Shown here: one piece after another, positions 17,530 to 26,285 of the stretch
Layout: each line of letters opens with the position of its first letter
Position numbering within the stretch: position 1 is the stretch's first letter
Assembly (NCBI RefSeq): GCF_000733725.1
Contig: NZ_JMQM01000003.1
Span: forward strand, 124,001 to 188,000
DNA: 64,000 bases
Origin: Nitratireductor basaltis
GTDB lineage: Bacteria; Pseudomonadota; Alphaproteobacteria; Rhizobiales; Rhizobiaceae
Reading direction: 5' to 3'
Program-made: the position numbers and the translations under genes
Notes under the pieces: model-generated
The model's database searches: none
Seen by the model: the letters and a program-made list of their open reading frames with translations, nothing else
What the model was told of the DNA's origin: nothing

Positions 17530-18651
17530 ATGGCAAGGATCGAGAAAGTCGAACTGCGCATGGTGGACCTTGTCCCCAAGGTTCAGCGCACCGATGCCAT
17601 CCAGAGCTTTGTCAGCCAGGAAACGCCCATCGTCACCATTACCGATTCCGATGGCGCGGTGGGCACGGGCTATTCCTACACGATCGGCACAGGCGGCTCT
17701 TCCGTCATGCGCCTTCTGGCTGATCATCTGGCCCCACGCCTGATCGGGCGCGATGCCGACTGCATCGAGGCTATCTGGCACGAGCTGGAATTCGCCACTC
17801 ACGCAACGACAATCGGTGCGATTACCGCCATTGCACTGGCTGCAATCGACACCGCCTTGTGGGATCTGCGGGCGAAGAAGCAGAAGCTGCCGCTGTGGAA
17901 ACTGGCCGGTGGCGCACGTGACCGCGCACCGCTTTACACGACCGAAGGAGGATGGCTGCATATCGAGACCGAAGCGCTCGTGGAGGATGCGCTGCAGGCA
18001 AAGGCACAGGGCTTTACCGGCTCCAAAGTCAAGATCGGCAAGCCGACCGGCTCGGAAGACTTCCGCCGCCTGGAAGCCGTTCGTGAGGCCGTCGGTGACG
18101 ACTACGAGATCATGACCGACTGCAATCAGGGTCTGAGCGTCGATGAAGCGATCCGCCGCGCCGAACGGCTGCGCCCGCTCGATCTGGCATGGCTCGAAGA
18201 GCCTCTGCCAGCCGATGACATCGACGGCCATATTCGCCTCAGCCGTTCGACCTCCACGCCGATTGCCGTTGGGGAATCGCTCTACTCGATCCGCCATTTC
18301 CGCGAATATATGGCCAAGGGTGCCTGTTCCATCGTGCAGGTTGATGTGGGGCGCATCGGTGGCATCACGCCCTGGCTCAAGGTCGCGCATGCGGCGGAAG
18401 CATTCGACATTCCCATCTGCCCGCATTTCCTGATGGAGTTGCATGTCAGCCTTGTCTGTGCCGTGCCCAATGGACGCTATGTCGAGTATATCCCGCAGCT
18501 CGACGAGATCACCTCCACCGGCATGAAGGTGGAGAACGGTTTCGCCGTCGCACCCATGGAGCCCGGCATCGGTATCGACTGGGACGAGGACGTGCTGAAG
18601 GATCGTGCGATCGGCGAATTCACCACCACGGTCACGCAAGCTGGAGGCTGA
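17530..18651 (+). CDS. Mandelate-racemase/muconate-lactonizing (enolase superfamily) enzyme
   Basis: A 373-residue enolase-superfamily enzyme that abstracts a proton alpha to a carboxylate. Visible catalytic features are the KVK motif (residues 166-168), metal ligands in TDCNQG, LEEPL and VGESL, and an Asp-His dyad in VQVDVGRIGG and PICPHF. This pattern fits the mandelate-racemase subgroup, in which many members are sugar-acid dehydratases. The substrate cannot be assigned. A second, clearly fuconate-dehydratase-like member lies at 22121 in the same operon, so this one may act on a different sugar acid or stereoisomer. Confidence 0.88.
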   Translation: MARIEKVELRMVDLVPKVQRTDAIQSFVSQETPIVTITDSDGAVGTGYSYTIGTGGSSVMRLLADHLAPRLIGRDADCIEAIWHELEFATHATTIGAITAIALAAIDTALWDLRAKKQKLPLWKLAGGARDRAPLYTTEGGWLHIETEALVEDALQAKAQGFTGSKVKIGKPTGSEDFRRLEAVREAVGDDYEIMTDCNQGLSVDEAIRRAERLRPLDLAWLEEPLPADDIDGHIRLSRSTSTPIAVGESLYSIRHFREYMAKGACSIVQVDVGRIGGITPWLKVAHAAEAFDIPICPHFLMELHVSLVCAVPNGRYVEYIPQLDEITSTGMKVENGFAVAPMEPGIGIDWDEDVLKDRAIGEFTTTVTQAGG

Positions 18652-18652
18652 G

Positions 18653-18982
18653 ATGGAACGCATGGGAATGGTGATCGGGCTCAACGCCGGGAAGGTCGCC
18701 GAATACAAGAAGCTTCACGCGGAAGTTTGGCCGGATGTTCTGGCGATGATTTCCGAATGCAACATCAGGAACTATTCGATCTTCCTGAAGGAGCCGGAGA
18801 ACCTGCTCTTCGGCTATTGGGAGTATCACGGCACCGACTTCGCCGCCGACGCCGCTAAGATGGCCGCCGACCCCACCACGCAGAAGTGGTGGGACGTATG
18901 CATGCCCTGCCAGAAGCCTCTCGATACGCGCAAGGAGGGGGAATGGTGGGCCATGATGGATGAAGTGTTCCATCATGACTGA
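18653..18982 (+). CDS. L-rhamnose/L-fucose mutarotase family protein (COG3254)
   Basis: A 109-residue protein of the RhaM/RhaU mutarotase family, which interconverts alpha and beta anomers of 6-deoxy sugars. Conserved features are an N-terminal MGMVIGLNAGKVAEYKKLH strand and helix, VWPDVLAMISECNIRNYSIF, the GYWEYHG strand and a C-terminal tryptophan pair (KWWDVCMP). The length fits (about 104 in E. coli RhaM). It supports a 6-deoxy-sugar substrate for the operon. Family members also occur in oxidative L-fucose clusters of Burkholderia. The ATG begins one base after the preceding stop. Confidence 0.88.
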   Translation: MERMGMVIGLNAGKVAEYKKLHAEVWPDVLAMISECNIRNYSIFLKEPENLLFGYWEYHGTDFAADAAKMAADPTTQKWWDVCMPCQKPLDTRKEGEWWAMMDEVFHHD

Positions 18983-20045
18983 GTTCGACCCAGGCGCTCT
19001 CGCCCAGTCCTGGCCGCTGCCGAAAAGCCCGCGTCCGATCGTCACCTTCGGTGCGGGGTCCATTGTCGGAGACGCGCATTATCCTGCCTATCGCAAGGGC
19101 GGCTTCCCGATTGCCGGCCTCTATGATCCGGATCGGGAAAAGGCAGGGAAGCTGGGCGAGCGCTGGAATGTGCAAGCCTTTGCCAGTGCCGAGGAAGCGG
19201 CCTCGGTCGAAGGCGCGGTCTTTGATCTCGCCACGCCGCCTTCCCGTCATAGTGATGTTCTGAAAGTCCTGCCGGAGGGAGCGGCAGTGCTGATCCAGAA
19301 GCCCATGGGCAGCGATCTGCAGGAAGCAACCCGCATCCTCGAAATCTGTCGAGACAGGAAACTGAAGGCCGCCGTCAATTTCCAGCTTCGCTTCGCACCC
19401 ATGATGCTGGCGCTGAAAGATGCGGTCGCAAAGGGTTGGCTGGGCGAAGTGGTCGATTTCGATGCCTGGCTTGCGCTTGCAACACCTTGGCAGCTCTGGC
19501 CGTTCCTGAAAGGCTTGCCGCGCATCGAAATCGCCATGCACTCCATCCATTATCTGGATCTGGTTCGCCAGCTTCTCGGCGATCCTCGGGGCATCCACGC
19601 AAAGAGTATCGGACATCCCAACCACGATGTGGCGCAGACCCGTACCAGTGCCATTCTCGACTATGGCGACACCGTCCGCTGTGCGCTCTCGATCAACCAT
19701 GATCACGATTTCGGTCGCAGGCACCAGGCCTGCGAATTCCGCATCTGCGGCACCCAGGGCGCGGCCTATGTGCAGCTTGGCGTCAATCTCGATTATCCGC
19801 ATGGCGAGCCGGATGTACTGCAAATCCGCCCGCGCGGGGCTGACAACTGGATCGACGTCCCTCTCGAGGGCACCTGGTTCCCCGATGCCTTTGTCGGACG
19901 CATGGCCAATCTGCAGCGCTTTGCCAGCGGCGAGGATGGCGAACTTGTCAGTTCCGTCGAGGACGCCTGGAAGACAATGGCGCTCGTCGAGGCCGCCTAC
20001 CGCTCCAGCGCCCAGCCTGCCACATCGATCCCGGAGATACCCTGA
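18975..20045 (+). CDS. Gfo/Idh/MocA-family oxidoreductase
   Basis: A 356-residue cytoplasmic NAD(P)-dependent dehydrogenase. The Rossmann strand ([18 protein letters not shown], from residue 27) carries a slightly unusual GAGSIVGD loop in place of GxGxxG. The catalytic-domain motif is VLIQKPMG, the usual EKP being QKP. ATG 18975 overlaps the mutarotase stop by eight bases. It is the only candidate in the operon for the first step, oxidation of a 6-deoxy aldose to its lactone. That assignment is inference; family members also act on inositols or sugar derivatives. Confidence 0.85.
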   Translation: MTEFDPGALAQSWPLPKSPRPIVTFGAGSIVGDAHYPAYRKGGFPIAGLYDPDREKAGKLGERWNVQAFASAEEAASVEGAVFDLATPPSRHSDVLKVLPEGAAVLIQKPMGSDLQEATRILEICRDRKLKAAVNFQLRFAPMMLALKDAVAKGWLGEVVDFDAWLALATPWQLWPFLKGLPRIEIAMHSIHYLDLVRQLLGDPRGIHAKSIGHPNHDVAQTRTSAILDYGDTVRCALSINHDHDFGRRHQACEFRICGTQGAAYVQLGVNLDYPHGEPDVLQIRPRGADNWIDVPLEGTWFPDAFVGRMANLQRFASGEDGELVSSVEDAWKTMALVEAAYRSSAQPATSIPEIP

Positions 20046-20497
20046 TGGAAGTCACCACCTATTTCGAGGAATACGAGATCGGCTCCAAGCGCATGAGCTT
20101 CGGTCGCACGATCACCGAAACCGACTTTGTTGTTCATGCCGGGCATACGGGCGACTTTTTCCCCCATCACATGGATGCGGAGTTCATGAAGAAATCCGAA
20201 TTTGGCGGACGCATCGCCCATGGCACGATGATCTTCGCCATCGGGATAGGCCTGACCGCCAATGTTATCAATCCAGTGGCCTTCTCCTATGGCTATGACC
20301 GCCTGCGCTTCGTAAAACCCGTATTCATCGGCGACACGATCCGCACCCGGACCACCATTTCGGAAAAGCTGGACGATCCCAGGCGCCCGCAGATGGGCCG
20401 CGTGGTGGAGCGTGTCGAAGTGCTAAACCAGAAGGACGAGGTCGTGCTCGTCTGCGATCATATCTACGTGGTGGAGCGCCGCGAAGCGGCTGCCTGA
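20045..20497 (+). CDS. MaoC-like (hot-dog fold) hydratase
   Basis: A 150-residue hot-dog-fold protein with a recognisable MaoC core: [19 protein letters not shown] at the start and the catalytic-type [16 protein letters not shown] region. It continues with [18 protein letters not shown] and [20 protein letters not shown]. The last segment almost repeats that of the MaoC protein at 8505. The ATG overlaps the preceding stop by one base. A thioester or enoyl hydratase is unexpected in a sugar-acid operon that needs no CoA chemistry, so the role is unclear. It could act on a sugar-derived unsaturated acid or a downstream CoA ester. Confidence 0.85.
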   Translation: MEVTTYFEEYEIGSKRMSFGRTITETDFVVHAGHTGDFFPHHMDAEFMKKSEFGGRIAHGTMIFAIGIGLTANVINPVAFSYGYDRLRFVKPVFIGDTIRTRTTISEKLDDPRRPQMGRVVERVEVLNQKDEVVLVCDHIYVVERREAAA

Positions 20498-20509
20498 GGG
20501 AGTTGAATA

Positions 20510-21238
20510 ATGACATTGAACAACAAGACCGTCCTGATCACGGCTGCGGCGCAGGGCATCGGAAAGGCAAGCGCCTTGGCCTTCGCGAACGCTGGCGCTC
20601 GCGTCATCGCAACCGACGTCAACGAAGCTGCGCTGAAGGGTCTGGATGGCACGCAGAATGTCGAAACGCGCCGGCTCGACGTGCTCGAAGATGCGGCAGT
20701 GAAGGCGCTTGTGGACGAAATCGGTCAGGTGGATGTGCTGTTCAACTGCGCCGGCGTGGTCCATGGCGGCTCCATCCTCGAGATGAAGGACAGTGATCTG
20801 GAATTCGCCTTCGACCTCAATGTCAAAGCCATGATCCGCACCATCCGCGCGGTGCTGCCGGGCATGCTGGAGCGTGAAGACGGCGCCATCATCAACATGT
20901 CATCGGTCGCATCCAGCATGAAGGGTGTACCCAACCGTTTTGCCTATGGCACGACCAAGGCTGCCGTTATCGGTCTGACAAAGGCCGTCGCAGCCGATTA
21001 TGTGGGCCAGGGCATCCGCTGCAACGCGATCTGCCCCGGCACCGTGGACAGCCCCTCCCTGCAGGAACGCCTGCGCGAAACCGGCGACTATGAAACCGCA
21101 CGCAAGGCCTTCATCGCGCGCCAGCCCATCGGTCGCATCGGTACCGCCGAGGAAATCGCGGATCTCGCCGTCTATCTGGCGACAGCCACCTACACCACCG
21201 GCCAGGCCTACGCCATCGACGGCGGCTGGACGATCTGA
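20510..21238 (+). CDS. Short-chain dehydrogenase, probable 2-keto-3-deoxy-L-fuconate dehydrogenase
   Basis: A 242-residue classical SDR. The cofactor motif is TAAAQGIGKAS (residues 11-21), with Asp41 in ATDVNE suggesting NAD preference, NCAG at residues 81-84 and the YxxxK active site in FAYGTTKAA. The C-terminal YTTGQAYAIDGGW is standard. SDRs of this kind oxidise 2-keto-3-deoxy-L-fuconate at C4 in the non-phosphorylating fucose route. The position between the hydratase and the fumarylacetoacetate-hydrolase-type gene, with the fuconate-dehydratase-like gene after that, fits that step. Confidence 0.88.
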   Translation: MTLNNKTVLITAAAQGIGKASALAFANAGARVIATDVNEAALKGLDGTQNVETRRLDVLEDAAVKALVDEIGQVDVLFNCAGVVHGGSILEMKDSDLEFAFDLNVKAMIRTIRAVLPGMLEREDGAIINMSSVASSMKGVPNRFAYGTTKAAVIGLTKAVAADYVGQGIRCNAICPGTVDSPSLQERLRETGDYETARKAFIARQPIGRIGTAEEIADLAVYLATATYTTGQAYAIDGGWTI

Positions 21239-21259
21239 TCCCACACAAGAGAGAATGAC

Positions 21260-22105
21260 ATGAAACTGGTACGCTATGGCGCACCGGGCGCCGAAAAGCC
21301 CGGCCTGATCGATGCCGGGGGAACGCTTCGCGATCTCTCCGCGCATATCGGCGATGTGGCTGGTGAGGCACTTGCCCCTGAACGGCTCGCCGAACTGGCG
21401 AAACTCGATGCAGGCACCCTTCCCGCGGTCGAAGGCAATCCGCGATATGGCGCCTGCGTCTCCGGCACCGGCAAATTCATCTGCATCGGTCTCAACTATG
21501 CCGATCACGCCGAGGAATCCGGCATGGCCGTTCCTTCCGAACCGGTCATCTTCATGAAAGCCACCTCGGCCATTTGCGGCCCTAATGACGATGTCATCAT
21601 TCCGCGCGATTCCAAGAAGACCGACTGGGAAGTCGAGCTTGGCGTGGTGATCGGCAAGACCGCGAAATATGTGAGCGAGGAAGAAGCGCTCGATTATGTC
21701 GCGGGATATTGCGTCTGCCACGACGTTTCCGAACGCGCTTTCCAGATCGAGCATCAGGGCCAGTGGACGAAAGGCAAATCGGCTGACACTTTCGGCCCCA
21801 CCGGCCCATGGCTCGTAACCAAGGATGAAGTCGCCGATCCGCAGAATCTCGACATGTGGCTGAAGGTCAATGGCGAAACCATGCAGGACGGTTCAACCAG
21901 GACCATGGTCTACGGTGTCGCCCATCTCGTCTCCTATCTGTCGCGCTTCATGTCGCTGCGTCCCGGCGACATCATTTCCACCGGCACACCGCCTGGCGTC
22001 GGCATGGGCATGAAGCCCCCGCGCTATCTGAAGGCAGGCGATGTGGTCGAGTTGGGCATCGAGGGCCTTGGCAGCCAGAAACAGACCTGCGTCAACGACG
22101 CCTGA
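21260..22105 (+). CDS. Fumarylacetoacetate-hydrolase-family enzyme, probable 2,4-diketo-3-deoxy-L-fuconate hydrolase
   Basis: A 281-residue cytoplasmic enzyme. The FAH core starts near residue 73 (FICIGLNYADHAEESG), with metal ligands in DWEVELGVVIGK (E-x-E) and CHDVSERAFQ. A Lys-containing loop, WTKGKSADTFGPTGPWLV, precedes the C-terminal GDIISTGTPPGVGMG. In the oxidative L-fucose and L-rhamnose pathways a member of this family cleaves the 2,4-diketo acid to pyruvate and lactate. That matches its place after the SDR and before the fuconate-dehydratase-like gene. Confidence 0.9.
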   Translation: MKLVRYGAPGAEKPGLIDAGGTLRDLSAHIGDVAGEALAPERLAELAKLDAGTLPAVEGNPRYGACVSGTGKFICIGLNYADHAEESGMAVPSEPVIFMKATSAICGPNDDVIIPRDSKKTDWEVELGVVIGKTAKYVSEEEALDYVAGYCVCHDVSERAFQIEHQGQWTKGKSADTFGPTGPWLVTKDEVADPQNLDMWLKVNGETMQDGSTRTMVYGVAHLVSYLSRFMSLRPGDIISTGTPPGVGMGMKPPRYLKAGDVVELGIEGLGSQKQTCVNDA

Positions 22106-22120
22106 GACAAGAGGCAGCCT

Positions 22121-23401
22121 GTGACTCGCATTACCAATCTCAAGACCTTCGATCTGCGTTTCCCGACGTCGCAGTCGCTTGACGGCTCCGATGCGATGAA
22201 TCCGGATCCCGACTATTCCGCCGCCTATGTGGTGCTGGAGACGGACGAGCCGGGGCTTGAGGGTCACGGGCTGACCTTCACGATCGGCCGCGGCAACGAG
22301 ATTTGCTGCGCGGCCATCGAGGCCATGCACCATCTGGTCGTTGGACTGGAACTCGACTGGATCAGGCAGGATCCCGGCCGTTTCTGGCGCCATGTCACCG
22401 GCGACAGCCAGCTGCGCTGGATCGGCCCGGACAAGGGCGCGATGCATCTGGCAACGGGTGCGGTGGTCAATGCCGTCTGGGACCTATGGGCCAAGGCCGA
22501 GGGCAAGCCTGTATGGCGTCTGGTGGGCGACATGTCGCCTGAAGAGATCGTCGACATTGTCGATTTCCGCTATCTGACGGATGCCATCACCCGCGAGGAA
22601 GCGCTGGGTATCCTGAAAAGGGCCGAGGCCGGGAAGGCCGAGCGCATCGCCCAGCTCGAGGCGGAGGGCTATCCTTGCTACACCACCTCTGCGGGCTGGC
22701 TCGGTTATCCGGACGAGAAACTTCGCCGGCTCTGCCAGGAAGCCGTTGATGCCGGCTTCGATCATGTGAAACTGAAAGTCGGACGCGATCTTGAAGATGA
22801 CAAACGGCGTCTGGCCATTGCGCGCGAGGTGCTCGGGCCTGACCGCTACCTCATGATCGATGCCAATCAGGTCTGGGAGGTCGGACAGGCGATCGACTGG
22901 CTGAAGGAGCTTTCATTCGCCAAGCCCTACTTCATCGAGGAGCCAACCAGCCCCGACGACATAGCCGGACACCGCAGGATCCGGGAAGCCGTTGCCCCGA
23001 TGAAGGTCGCAACCGGCGAGATGTGCCAGAACCGCATCATGTTCAAGCAGTTCATCACCGGAGGCGCGATCGATGTGGTGCAGATCGATTCCTGCCGGAT
23101 GGGCGGGCTCAACGAGGTTCTGGCGGTCTTGCTGATGGCGGCGAAATACGACCTTCCGATCTGGCCGCATGCGGGCGGCGTGGGTCTTTGCGAATATGTG
23201 CAGCATCTCTCCATGATCGACTTCATCGCGGTCTCGGGAACGAGAGAGGGTCGCGTCATCGAATATGTCGATCACCTGCACGAGCATTTCCTCGACCCGT
23301 GCGTGATCCGGAATGCAAGCTACATGCCACCAGAAATGCCTGGTTTCTCGATCCAGATGAAGCAGGCTTCCGTCGAGGCCTATCGCGTCGCCGACGGATG
23401 A
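22121..23401 (+). CDS. L-fuconate dehydratase-like enolase-superfamily enzyme
   Basis: A 426-residue enzyme close in length and motifs to L-fuconate dehydratase (human ENOSF1 and Xanthomonas FucD family). Visible are the SLDGSDAMNPDPDYSAAYV opening, the long insertion with YLTDAITREEA, the KLK motif at residues 217-219 and metal ligands in IDANQ, FIEEPTSP and ATGEMC. The catalytic His is in WPHAGGVGLCEYVQHL. It dehydrates L-fuconate to 2-keto-3-deoxy-L-fuconate. The start is GTG 22121, 15 bases after the preceding stop, with AAGAGGCAG upstream. It is the last gene of the operon and converges on the LacI-type gene. Confidence 0.9.
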   Translation: MTRITNLKTFDLRFPTSQSLDGSDAMNPDPDYSAAYVVLETDEPGLEGHGLTFTIGRGNEICCAAIEAMHHLVVGLELDWIRQDPGRFWRHVTGDSQLRWIGPDKGAMHLATGAVVNAVWDLWAKAEGKPVWRLVGDMSPEEIVDIVDFRYLTDAITREEALGILKRAEAGKAERIAQLEAEGYPCYTTSAGWLGYPDEKLRRLCQEAVDAGFDHVKLKVGRDLEDDKRRLAIAREVLGPDRYLMIDANQVWEVGQAIDWLKELSFAKPYFIEEPTSPDDIAGHRRIREAVAPMKVATGEMCQNRIMFKQFITGGAIDVVQIDSCRMGGLNEVLAVLLMAAKYDLPIWPHAGGVGLCEYVQHLSMIDFIAVSGTREGRVIEYVDHLHEHFLDPCVIRNASYMPPEMPGFSIQMKQASVEAYRVADG

Positions 23402-23439
23402 TTCTGCGGACCTGAGCGACAGACGGGCCGCCAACTTCT

Positions 23440-24471
23440 TCAGCGTGCCGGGCCCGTGCTGCTTTCGCGGCGCATCACTTCGAAACCGAGATCGACGACG
23501 CGCTCTTCGGGGCGGTCGTCCTCGATTGCGCGGATCAGCATGTCGATGCCCTCGCGCCCCATCCTTTCGCGATGCGTGCGCAGGCTGGTCAGGGAGGGAC
23601 AGGCGGACGCCATCATCTCGAGATCATTGAACCCGCAGACGCCAAGCGCGTGCGGCACTGCGATATTGCGCCTTTGCGCTTCGAACAGAACGCCGAGCGC
23701 GATATCGTCATTGTTGCAGAAGACAGCATCCACGTCAGGCCTGCGGGAAACGAGTTCGCCGAACAACCAGCCGCCGAGGGTCACCGAAGATGAACGCGGC
23801 GTGGTGACGATCAGGTCGGCGTCTTCGCCCAGCCCGTATTGTTTCAGCGCGTCCTGATATCCCTGCAGGCGGCGCTGTGTGCGCGGGTCCATCCGCGCGC
23901 CCAGAAAGGCGATCCGCCGATAACCGGCTTCGGCCAGATGCGCGACCGCTGCCTTCGCTCCTTCGCGATGAGAAAATCCCACCATCATGTCCACGGGGTC
24001 GGGTCCAGTCTCCATGATCTGCACGACGGGGCAATTGGCGTTTTCCAGAATTGCGCGCGTGGCCGGCGACTGGTCGATGCCAGAGACGATGAGCCCCGCC
24101 GGTCGCTGGCTGAGAAAGATGCGTAGAAGGTTTTCTTCTTCCAGAACCGAATAGCGCGTATTGCCCAGCTGAAGGTGATAGCGCGTGCCATCAAGCGCGT
24201 CATAGATCCCGCGCAACACGTCCGAGAACACATTGTTGGTGACAGAGGGGATCAGCACGCCGATGACATTGGTGTGGCGCGAGGCAAGTGCTCGGGCGGC
24301 CATGTCGGGTGCATAGCCAAGCTTGCGCACGGCGGCATCGATGCGCTCCATCGTTGCCTTCGACACCTGCTCCGGATCGCGCAGCGCGCGTGATACCGTG
24401 ATAGCGCTGACATCGGCCTCACGTGCCACTTCCGCAAGCGTCACACGCCCTGATCTTCTGGCCTTGCGCAT
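23440..24471 (-). CDS. LacI-family transcriptional repressor (GntR type)
   Basis: A 343-residue regulator. The N-terminal helix-turn-helix is VTLAEVAREADVSAITVSRA (residues 9-28), followed by the hinge region and a periplasmic-binding-like effector domain. I start at ATG 24471 with GAGGAG 6 bases upstream; the much longer open frame runs through the divergent gluconokinase gene. A perfect palindrome of gluconate-repressor type lies 50 bp upstream. It is divergent from gluconokinase and TRAP genes, so gluconate or its phosphate is the expected inducer. This is inferred from the context and the operator. Confidence 0.9.
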   Translation of the reverse strand: MRKARRSGRVTLAEVAREADVSAITVSRALRDPEQVSKATMERIDAAVRKLGYAPDMAARALASRHTNVIGVLIPSVTNNVFSDVLRGIYDALDGTRYHLQLGNTRYSVLEEENLLRIFLSQRPAGLIVSGIDQSPATRAILENANCPVVQIMETGPDPVDMMVGFSHREGAKAAVAHLAEAGYRRIAFLGARMDPRTQRRLQGYQDALKQYGLGEDADLIVTTPRSSSVTLGGWLFGELVSRRPDVDAVFCNNDDIALGVLFEAQRRNIAVPHALGVCGFNDLEMMASACPSLTSLRTHRERMGREGIDMLIRAIEDDRPEERVVDLGFEVMRRESSTGPAR

Positions 24472-24520
24472 CTCTTCTCCTCGCCCGCGCCTGTCATAGT
24501 TGGCGAAATAGTGATTGACA

Positions 24521-24536
24521 ATGTTAGCGCTAACAT
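24521..24536. promoter_or_regulatory. GntR/LacI-type operator palindrome
   Basis: ATGTTAGCGCTAACAT is a perfect 16-bp palindrome. It is very close to the known gluconate-operator consensus (ATGTTACCGGTAACAT) and has the central CG typical of LacI-family sites. It sits between the divergent repressor and gluconokinase genes, 32 bp before the preferred kinase start. Confidence 0.85.
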
Positions 24537-24567
24537 GATGTATCACCCGCCGGAGGAGAAAGTCCCA

Positions 24568-25170
24568 GTGCCAGAACAGACATCCATGACCGATCGGCTT
24601 GAAAACCCGGCGCTCAACGGCCCGCGCTACATCATTTTCATGGGTGTATGCGGTGTCGGCAAAAGCACCGTCGCCAAGGCCGTGGCCGATGCGCTTCCCG
24701 CACGCTTTCTGGAAGCTGACGGCTTTCATCCCAGGGAAAATGTGGAATCCATGGCGGCTGGCCGTCCCTTGAATGACGAGCAACGCTGGCCCTGGCTTTC
24801 CATTCTGTGCCAGGCTGCAGTCGAGGAGCAGGCAAAGACGGGCATGGCGGTCACGATTGCCTGCTCGGCACTGAAGCGGCGCTACCGCGACTTCATGCGC
24901 GAGAAACTGGGTGGAGAAACGCTCTTCATCCATCTCGACGCCGACAGAGACGTCATTTTCGAGCGGCTCACCAGCAGACCCGGCCACTTCATGCCACCGG
25001 CGCTCCTGGACAGCCAGCTCGCAGATCTTGAGGCACCAACAGGCGAGGCCGGCTGCCATCGCCTTGATGTCTCGGAAAACCGGGCACGCGTGGTCGAGCG
25101 CGCCCTTGTCCTCTGCCGTCAGGCAGAAAAAGCCGCGTCTGGCAGCGCGGTTCAGACCGAAGATTCTTGA
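24568..25170 (+). CDS. gntK: Gluconokinase
   Basis: A 200-residue P-loop kinase phosphorylating gluconate to 6-phosphogluconate. It has Walker A GVCGVGKST near residue 25 and the family motifs FLEADGFHP, NDEQRWPWL, ACSALKRRYRD and RPGHFMPPALLDSQ. I choose GTG 24568 because GGAGGAG lies 9 bases upstream; earlier in-frame ATGs fall within or at the edge of the operator, and ATG 24586 is the main alternative. It lies just upstream of a TRAP transporter, so the cluster takes up and phosphorylates gluconate or a close relative. Confidence 0.93.
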   Translation: MPEQTSMTDRLENPALNGPRYIIFMGVCGVGKSTVAKAVADALPARFLEADGFHPRENVESMAAGRPLNDEQRWPWLSILCQAAVEEQAKTGMAVTIACSALKRRYRDFMREKLGGETLFIHLDADRDVIFERLTSRPGHFMPPALLDSQLADLEAPTGEAGCHRLDVSENRARVVERALVLCRQAEKAASGSAVQTEDS

Positions 25171-25183
25171 AACGGAGGAAATC

Positions 25184-26206
25184 ATGCTGAAGACATTCGC
25201 CAAGCTGTGTGCCGCAACAGGTATCGCAGCCATCATTTCCGGGGCGGCTTTCGCTCAGGAACATACCTTCAAGTTCCAGTCGTCCGATCCGGCTGGCAAC
25301 CCGAATTTCGAACTGCAGAAGGGCTGGGCCGAGAATGTTGCGGAAGCGACTGACGGCAAGGTCAAGATCGAGCTTCTGCCGGTCGGCTCCATCGTCGAGC
25401 ATCAGGAAACGCAGGATGCGATTGCCGCCGGCATTCTCGACGGCCACATCACCGACACATCCTATTTCGCCGGCAAGGATGCTGCCTTCGGCCTCATCGC
25501 CAACCCGGTCGGTGCCTGGTCCTCACCGCAGCAGATGTTCGACTTCATGAACGAGGGCGGCGGCAAGGAGCTGATGAACGAGCTTCTCAACCCCTATGGT
25601 CTGCAGTTCATTGGCGCGACCACGCCGGGTCTTGAAGCATTCGTGTCGGCCGTGCCGCTTGATGGCGTTGACGATCTCAAGGGCGTGAAAATGCGTGCGC
25701 CGGAAGGCCTCGTGCAGCAGGTGTTTGCCGCAGCAGGTGCAGCACCGGTCAACCTGCCGGGCTCGGAAGTCTTCACCTCGCTCGACAAGGGCGTGATCGA
25801 AGCTGCCGACTACTCGGTCTTCTCGACCAACCAGGCGCAGGGCCTGCATGACGTCGCCCCGCATCCGGTCTATCCGGGCTTCCACTCCATGCCGCTCGTC
25901 GAAGTCTCGATGAACAAGCAGAAATGGGATGCGCTGCCGGAAGACCTGCAGGCAACTCTGGAACAGACCGTCCGCGACTTCGCCCAGCACCAGGTCAAGA
26001 CGCTTTCCGAAGCTGACGAAAAGGCTGTTGCGCAAGCCAAGGAAGGTGGCGAGATCACCGTCCACAACTGGTCTGATGAAGAGCGCGCCAAGTTCCGCTC
26101 CATCGCCACGGGCGAGTGGGAAAAGGTTGCCGGCCGCTCTGCCAATGCGCAGAAGGTGTATGACACCCTCACCGGTTACCTCAAGGAAAAGGGCCTGGTC
26201 GAGTAA
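25184..26206 (+). CDS. dctP: TRAP transporter solute-binding protein (DctP family)
   Basis: A 340-residue periplasmic protein with a signal peptide of about 24 residues (MLKTFAKLCAATGIAAIISG, cleavage near FAQ-EHTF). The mature part shows DctP features: a QSSDPAGNPNFELQKGWAE start, ELLPVGSIVEHQETQDAIA and the conserved KMRAPEGLVQQV segment. ATG 25184 has GGAGGAA 5 bases upstream; the longer frame is a shadow of gluconokinase. It probably binds gluconate or a related sugar acid, given the kinase and GntR-type repressor beside it. A terminator-like hairpin follows before dctQ. Confidence 0.93.
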   Translation: MLKTFAKLCAATGIAAIISGAAFAQEHTFKFQSSDPAGNPNFELQKGWAENVAEATDGKVKIELLPVGSIVEHQETQDAIAAGILDGHITDTSYFAGKDAAFGLIANPVGAWSSPQQMFDFMNEGGGKELMNELLNPYGLQFIGATTPGLEAFVSAVPLDGVDDLKGVKMRAPEGLVQQVFAAAGAAPVNLPGSEVFTSLDKGVIEAADYSVFSTNQAQGLHDVAPHPVYPGFHSMPLVEVSMNKQKWDALPEDLQATLEQTVRDFAQHQVKTLSEADEKAVAQAKEGGEITVHNWSDEERAKFRSIATGEWEKVAGRSANAQKVYDTLTGYLKEKGLVE

Positions 26207-26218
26207 GGCTCAGGGCAT

Positions 26219-26253
26219 CACCGCCGGTCAGCAATGGCCGGCGGTGTCTTATT
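26219..26253 (+). terminator. Terminator-like hairpin between dctP and dctQ
   Basis: CACCGCCGG (26219-26227) and CCGGCGGTG (26238-26246) form a perfect 9-bp stem with a 10-base loop, followed by TCTTATT. Inside the operon it probably attenuates transcription, so that the binding protein exceeds the permeases. Confidence 0.65.
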
Positions 26254-26285
26254 GATGCTGCGCGATGGACGCGAGGAGATCGGGC

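Noticed and set aside
24472-25236. Long upstream extension of the LacI-type gene on the minus strand
   Set aside because: It overlaps gluconokinase and the operator; the internal ATG at 24471 has a good ribosome-binding site and gives the normal LacI length.
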